A DNA stretch of 10,094 nucleotides from the NCBI GenBank assembly GCA_031260825.1, contig JAISKS010000036.1, positions 1 through 10,094 on the forward strand. The letters are read 5' to 3'. This DNA comes from Bifidobacteriaceae bacterium. GTDB taxonomy: Bacteria > Actinomycetota > Actinomycetes > Actinomycetales > Bifidobacteriaceae. The translations under genes and the position numbers were made by a program. Shown here one piece after another: positions 6,881 through 10,094 of this stretch; position 1 is the first letter of the stretch; each line of letters starts with the position of its first letter. The notes under the pieces were generated by a model. It was given only the letters and a program-made list of their open reading frames with translations. It ran no database searches and had not been told where the DNA came from.

Positions 6881-8338
6881 TTAATTTTTTATATATTTTT
6901 CGATTTTTACAGTATTAAGTTGTCTAATAAAAATTAGCGCAGATCCGCCACCTAAAATTCCGATACAGCCTGCGATTAAAAATGCGTTACCATAATTTGA
7001 TGTTGCCTGAACAATAAATCCTGTGATTATTGGGGCAAAAATTCCTGCTGTATTGCCTGTTGCATGCATAATTCCGCCTACAACTCCGGATGAATTTGAA
7101 TTTACTACATCATTGATTATTCCCCAGAAAAGTCCTCCAGTGAGATATAATGAAGCAACCACAATTGAAATCATAATAATGGCTAATTGAATATTATTTG
7201 AGTCTGCTTTTGAGGCGATGATCACAGATACCCCAGATATAATAAGCCCAAAACCGATTATATTCTTTTTTGCTTTTAGTCGATCAGATTTATCTTGGAG
7301 CCTGATTGTGAAATGATCTGCAATTTTTCCACCTAATGCTAACGCAATAAATCCTAATATCCATGGGATGAACTGTACCATCATTGCTATATGAGGTGAA
7401 ATTCCGAGTCCGCCTTTTTCCACGGGAGATTGCATATAAGATGGGTACCATGTGAGAAAAAAGAACAAAATATAATTATAGGAAAAAAATGCGATTGATG
7501 AAAATATAATTGTTTTTTGTGTTAAATAGTATTTTAATCTTACATTCTGTTTAATTTTAATATCTACATATTTGTAAATTGTTGGAGGATTTTTTGTTTT
7601 TTGATATATTTTATTAGATGCTGCTTGATAATCAAATAAATATTTTATATCATCAGGTTTTGGAGATTTTTTTGGTACAATAATTGACCAAATTACAGCC
7701 CAAACAAGCCCTAAAATCATTATGAATAAAAATGCATATTCCCATTTACTGTTATTAGAAAAGTAGCTTACAACTGGAAATATAAGTGCAGCTCCAAGAG
7801 GTGTACCGGCGCAAATAAATCCCATAATTGTTGATTTTTTTCTTGGTGCAAACCATAAATCAATAGTTTTATTTGTGCCTACGCCAAGAGGTCCTTGAGA
7901 AATTCCAAAACATATTTGAACAATTAAAAGTCCGATAAATGTTGATGCTAAACAAATTGCGCCTGTAGCGAGCGACCAACAAACACAAGCGATTAATAAA
8001 ACTTTTTTTGGTCCAAATTTATCAGCGGCTATTCCGCCTATGATATTAAATGGCGCTAATCCCCAAGTTGCCGCGCTTAAAATTATTCCCATTAAGGCAT
8101 CAGAAATATTTAATGTTGATTGTATATCCGTTTTTGCTACAGCTAGAGCTGTCAAGTTCATAAATTGTAGCATATTACAGAGAAAAAGTAATACGAAAAT
8201 TTGTTTTTGCTTTTTTGCTATCATTATAAAATGATATATGTGTGAATTGTCAATTGGCGTAAAATCAGCATAGTCTTTGCATAAGTATTTTGTTATTTTA
8301 ATTTTAATAAGTCTGAATGCGACATTATTAATTTTCAT
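6881..8338 (-). CDS. MFS transporter, anion:cation symporter (hexuronate/ExuT-GudP-like) type
   Basis: This inner-membrane carrier probably imports a sugar acid such as glucuronate with protons. The 485-residue frame has about twelve hydrophobic helices. MFS motif A is GGIAADKFGPKK at 101-112, followed by DLWFAPRKKSTIMGF at 160-174, a family-typical loop, and a central hydrophilic loop (about 222-275). The start is uncertain. ATG at 8338 gives 38 extra residues before MIAKKQKQIF, unusual for this family, whose first helix normally begins near the N-terminus. ATG at 8224 (residue 39) gives 447 residues, closer to usual length. Neither start has a Shine-Dalgarno. TATATA lies 6 nt before the first ATG, while a TTGACA/TTTATA pair abuts the second. 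It precedes the fructuronate reductase by 13 bp in one operon, which is the main argument for a uronate substrate. Confidence 0.85.
   Translation of the reverse strand: MKINNVAFRLIKIKITKYLCKDYADFTPIDNSHIYHFIMIAKKQKQIFVLLFLCNMLQFMNLTALAVAKTDIQSTLNISDALMGIILSAATWGLAPFNIIGGIAADKFGPKKVLLIACVCWSLATGAICLASTFIGLLIVQICFGISQGPLGVGTNKTIDLWFAPRKKSTIMGFICAGTPLGAALIFPVVSYFSNNSKWEYAFLFIMILGLVWAVIWSIIVPKKSPKPDDIKYLFDYQAASNKIYQKTKNPPTIYKYVDIKIKQNVRLKYYLTQKTIIFSSIAFFSYNYILFFFLTWYPSYMQSPVEKGGLGISPHIAMMVQFIPWILGFIALALGGKIADHFTIRLQDKSDRLKAKKNIIGFGLIISGVSVIIASKADSNNIQLAIIMISIVVASLYLTGGLFWGIINDVVNSNSSGVVGGIMHATGNTAGIFAPIITGFIVQATSNYGNAFLIAGCIGILGGGSALIFIRQLNTVKIEKYIKN
8225..8253 (-). promoter_or_regulatory. Candidate promoter TTGACA-N17-TTTATA inside the long form of the transporter frame
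   Basis: TTGACA (8253-8248) and TTTATA (8230-8225) on the minus strand are separated by exactly 17 bp, the best -35/-10 pair in the window. The -10 directly abuts the ATG at 8224, so the expected transcription start would lie a few bases inside the shorter frame. That makes its use for that ATG doubtful. Confidence 0.3.
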
Positions 8339-8352
8339 ATATAATATATAAT
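8339..8352. promoter_or_regulatory. 14-bp AT-only divergent promoter spacer
   Basis: The only bases between the long-form uronate transporter start and the divergent transporter are two abutting copies of ATATAAT. On the plus strand TATAAT at 8340-8345 is 7 nt from the ATG at 8353, and a second TATAAT directly abuts that ATG. On the minus strand TATATA at 8350-8345 is 6 nt from the ATG at 8338. If both genes are leaderless, one tiny spacer supplies both -10 elements and each -35 region lies in the other gene. Confidence 0.45.
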
Positions 8353-9660
8353 ATGTCTAATAAATCCCATAAACTTTATCGTGGAATATCTCATACTCCA
8401 ACTAAGCGTGCATTTTTTGCAACCTGCATTTTTTTTGTATGCTATGGCGCGCTTTTTATGACATATTTATCTAGGCTTGTCGGAATTCGCGAAAAATTAG
8501 GCACACCTGATTTGGTTCTCGATTCAACGCATACCTCTTTTTTATTGCTTGCATCTAGTTTAGGAAGTTTTTTTGGCGCTCCTTTTTTTGGAAAACTTCT
8601 CACTAAAGTTAGTGTGAAAAAAACTATTGTTGCAGCTCCTATCCTAGTATCGATAGGGCTTTTTGCGCTTGCAAATGTTGTCAGTTTTTCAGCTGGCAGT
8701 TTATCCTCAGGGGCTGTACCATATGGATTTAATGATTGGCGATTTGATGTATGTTTGTTAATTCTCGTATATTTAGGTACATGTTTTTCATTGTTTAATG
8801 TTTCAATAAATATTAGTGGTGTAAATACTGAGTCTACTGCGGTTGAAATTGGCGGCCAAGATGATGCTGTTTTTCTTCCGCGTTTTCATTCATTTTTTCA
8901 ATTTGGAGCAGTGTTGGCAACGCTTTTTTCAACATTTATTGCGTTTTTCAATATTGATATGAGATTGCAATTTGCTTTAGTAATAATAATCGCGTTAGTT
9001 GTTGTTTATAAATTTCGTGGGGATATTTTGGAATCGCCTGCAAGTTCAAAACCAGCTAAAGTAAAAACGAGTTCAAAAGCCGCTATACAAAAAAACAAAC
9101 CTAGCCTTCGTGCAACTTTCGATAAACCGCTTGTTTGCATTGCTCTCATCGTGCTTGCCTCAACATTTTGTGAAGGTAGTGGTAGCGACTGGATTGGCTC
9201 GGCGTTTTATGATGGATTCGGATCATCAGAAGCGATTAGTATCACAGGTCTTTGGATTTATTTATTAACAACGGCATCGACTAGATATAATGGACATCGC
9301 ATAATTGGCCGCCTTGGACAGTATTTAACTCTTCGCATTTCGTTTGGTTTAGTTTTAGTTGGAATTTTGATTTTTGTATTCGCTCCAAATCAATATATTG
9401 CCGTTTTGGCCTGTATTCCTTGGGGTTTTGGCGTAGCACTTTCATATCCAATTGGTATGAGTGAGGCAGGAAAATCTGGAGATAATCCATCAATGCGCAC
9501 AAGTATCGTGGCAAGTGGTGGCAGCGTAATGGGCATTGCAGGTCCACCTACAATTGGTTTGCTCGGAAATATTATTTCGATTAGATTAGCATTATTAATC
9601 TTAGTTCCGTTTTCAATTGTTGGGTTTGTGGTTAGTCATATTTTGAAAAAAACTAAGTAG
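8353..9660 (+). CDS. MFS transporter, YbjJ-like
   Basis: This 435-residue inner-membrane protein has about twelve hydrophobic helices and a central cytoplasmic loop (about 221-258) rich in Lys, Ser and Ala. Family-like marks are an R-A-F-F start of the first helix (19-22), IREKLG at 45-50, NVSINISGVNTE.TAVE at 149-165 (compare the AMNVQGxxVE pattern), LPRFHSFFQFGA at 175-186, and EGSGSDW at 274-280, as in YbjJ-type carriers (EGxxxDW). Substrate and direction are unknown for most such proteins. The ATG at 8353 is preceded by TATAAT at 7 nt and no Shine-Dalgarno. It diverges from the uronate transporter, which might mean shared control. GC content looks higher than in the uronate and glycosyltransferase genes. 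The downstream tRNA has its own -10, so this gene may be monocistronic. Confidence 0.8.
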   Translation: MSNKSHKLYRGISHTPTKRAFFATCIFFVCYGALFMTYLSRLVGIREKLGTPDLVLDSTHTSFLLLASSLGSFFGAPFFGKLLTKVSVKKTIVAAPILVSIGLFALANVVSFSAGSLSSGAVPYGFNDWRFDVCLLILVYLGTCFSLFNVSINISGVNTESTAVEIGGQDDAVFLPRFHSFFQFGAVLATLFSTFIAFFNIDMRLQFALVIIIALVVVYKFRGDILESPASSKPAKVKTSSKAAIQKNKPSLRATFDKPLVCIALIVLASTFCEGSGSDWIGSAFYDGFGSSEAISITGLWIYLLTTASTRYNGHRIIGRLGQYLTLRISFGLVLVGILIFVFAPNQYIAVLACIPWGFGVALSYPIGMSEAGKSGDNPSMRTSIVASGGSVMGIAGPPTIGLLGNIISIRLALLILVPFSIVGFVVSHILKKTK

Positions 9661-9667
9661 GTTTTTT
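9647..9667 (+). terminator. Weak possible terminator at the end of the YbjJ-like gene
   Basis: AAAAAAC (9647-9653) and GTTTTTT (9661-9667) form a 7-bp stem with a 7-nt loop across the stop codon, giving an A-stem/T-tail arrangement. The stem is almost entirely A-T, so it would be a poor intrinsic terminator. Confidence 0.25.
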
Positions 9668-9752
9668 GAGCAGGTTGGTTTTTAATATTTCGATATTTGT
9701 AACATATTGCGAAACTTTTTGTTAAACAGTAAACCTTTTTTAGAAATTTTAG

Positions 9753-9758
9753 TATAAT
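9753..9758 (+). promoter_or_regulatory. -10 element (TATAAT) of tRNA-Ser
   Basis: TATAAT lies 8 nt before the first base of the mature tRNA. That fits a transcription start at or very near the tRNA 5' end, leaving little leader for RNase P. No convincing -35 is visible at 16-18 bp upstream. Confidence 0.55.
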
Positions 9759-9766
9759 ATAAATAC

Positions 9767-9852
9767 GGAGGATTCGCCTAGTGGTCTATGGCGCCGTCTT
9801 GGAAAGGCGGTTAAGGGCTTTCCTTTCACGAGTTCGAATCTCGTATCCTCCG
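9767..9852 (+). tRNA. tRNA-Ser (anticodon GGA)
   Basis: The 86-nt cloverleaf is complete. The acceptor stem is GGAGGAT/ATCCTCC. The D stem is GCC/GGC with AGTGG in the loop. The anticodon stem CCGTC/GGCGG encloses TTGGAAA, placing GGA at 9801-9803 (reads UCC and UCU). A long variable arm (AAGGG...CCTTT) is typical of serine tRNAs. The T arm is ACGAG-TTCGAAT-CTCGT. The discriminator is G9852. CCA is not encoded (CAA follows), so the CCA-adding enzyme must finish the 3' end. The hisC start is 26 nt downstream. Confidence 0.96.
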
Positions 9853-9866
9853 CAAAATCTATTCTT

Positions 9867-9871
9867 AGGGG
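9867..9871 (+). promoter_or_regulatory. Shine-Dalgarno (AGGGG) of hisC
   Basis: AGGGG lies 7 nt before the hisC ATG, a good spacing. No -10 sits at leaderless distance, so hisC seems to be translated from a leadered mRNA, possibly derived from the tRNA transcript. Confidence 0.6.
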
Positions 9872-9878
9872 TCTAAAT

Positions 9879-10094
9879 ATGGTACAAAATCTTCCGACTA
9901 ATTTGCGTTTTGTTGGGGAAACTCCTTATGGAGCTCCTCAAATTAAAGACGTAATTATGCTTAATGTCAACGAAAATCCAAATCCTGTTGATAAAACCGT
10001 TGTCACTGAAATAGTTGCCGAAATTGAGTCATCACTACGCGATGCAAATCGTTATCCTGATCGTGAGCTTCTTAAACTTAGAACCAATTTAGCC
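9879..10094 (+). CDS. hisC: Histidinol-phosphate aminotransferase, N-terminal part, cut by window edge
   Basis: HisC is a PLP-dependent class I/II aminotransferase that converts imidazole acetol phosphate to histidinol phosphate in histidine synthesis. Only the first 72 codons are present, open to the window end. The N-terminal pattern is characteristic: PYGAPQ at 16-21, LNVNENPNP at 28-36 (family LNxNENP, close to the PLP-phosphate and substrate region), and NRYPDRELLKLR at 57-68 (family RYPD). The wording resembles actinobacterial HisC. The PLP lysine and the rest of the fold lie outside the window. Some actinobacterial relatives act on aromatic amino acids instead, so the assignment rests on this short N-terminus. 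The ATG is supported by AGGGG 7 nt upstream. It starts 26 nt after tRNA-Ser with no terminator between them. Confidence 0.88.
   Translation, partial: MVQNLPTNLRFVGETPYGAPQIKDVIMLNVNENPNPVDKTVVTEIVAEIESSLRDANRYPDRELLKLRTNLA

Noticed and set aside
8040..8234. Plus-strand open frame over the start of the uronate transporter
   Set aside because: Antisense to the first helices and motif A region; no supporting signals.
9281..9547. Minus-strand open frame over the YbjJ-like transporter
   Set aside because: Composition is typical of a shadow frame, and the plus-strand gene has clear family features.

Overview
The window looks like chromosomal DNA from an AT-rich actinobacterium. Three things point there. 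The DapF core (FMDYYNADG..AEMCGNGVR), the HisC N-terminus (LNVNENP...NRYPDRE) and the glycosyltransferase motifs of the class A penicillin-binding protein resemble actinobacterial versions as I remember them. Several genes appear to be leaderless, a habit common in Actinobacteria. Hexuronate catabolism in an AT-rich genome would suit a gut- or host-associated relative of the Bifidobacteriales, but the species is my guess. Coding density is very high: the longest gene-free stretch is 138 bp.

Layout. Positions 1-5115 hold four minus-strand genes read right to left: dapF (diaminopimelate epimerase), two tandem paralogous multi-spanning GT-C-type glycosyltransferases, and a class A PBP that runs off the left edge. 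Junctions are an 11-bp overlap, a 4-bp ATGA overlap and an 18-bp gap, so this is probably one cell-envelope transcription unit. Positions 5116-5253 hold three tandem ~46-bp repeat units just upstream of dapF. Positions 5254-8338 hold a minus-strand two-gene unit: an organic-anion/hexuronate-type MFS transporter followed after 13 bp by a fructuronate reductase (mannitol dehydrogenase superfamily). A 14-bp AT-only spacer separates this from a divergent plus-strand MFS transporter of the YbjJ-like type (8353-9660). Then come a tRNA-Ser(GGA) gene (9767-9852) and the start of hisC (9879 to the right edge).

How it fits together. The left block joins meso-DAP formation, membrane glycosyl transfer and peptidoglycan polymerisation. 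The middle block takes up a sugar acid and reduces D-fructuronate to D-mannonate; the other uronate-pathway enzymes are not in this window. The right block pairs a tRNA with a histidine-biosynthesis gene.

The least expected signals are the -10-like hexamers placed 6-7 nt before start codons that lack Shine-Dalgarno sequences, and the tandem repeat array before dapF. One element of that array is an exact inverted match to the dapF start-codon region. I found no CRISPR array, transposase, phage gene or defence gene. Every complete gene falls in a known family, so nothing here amounts to a clearly new system.
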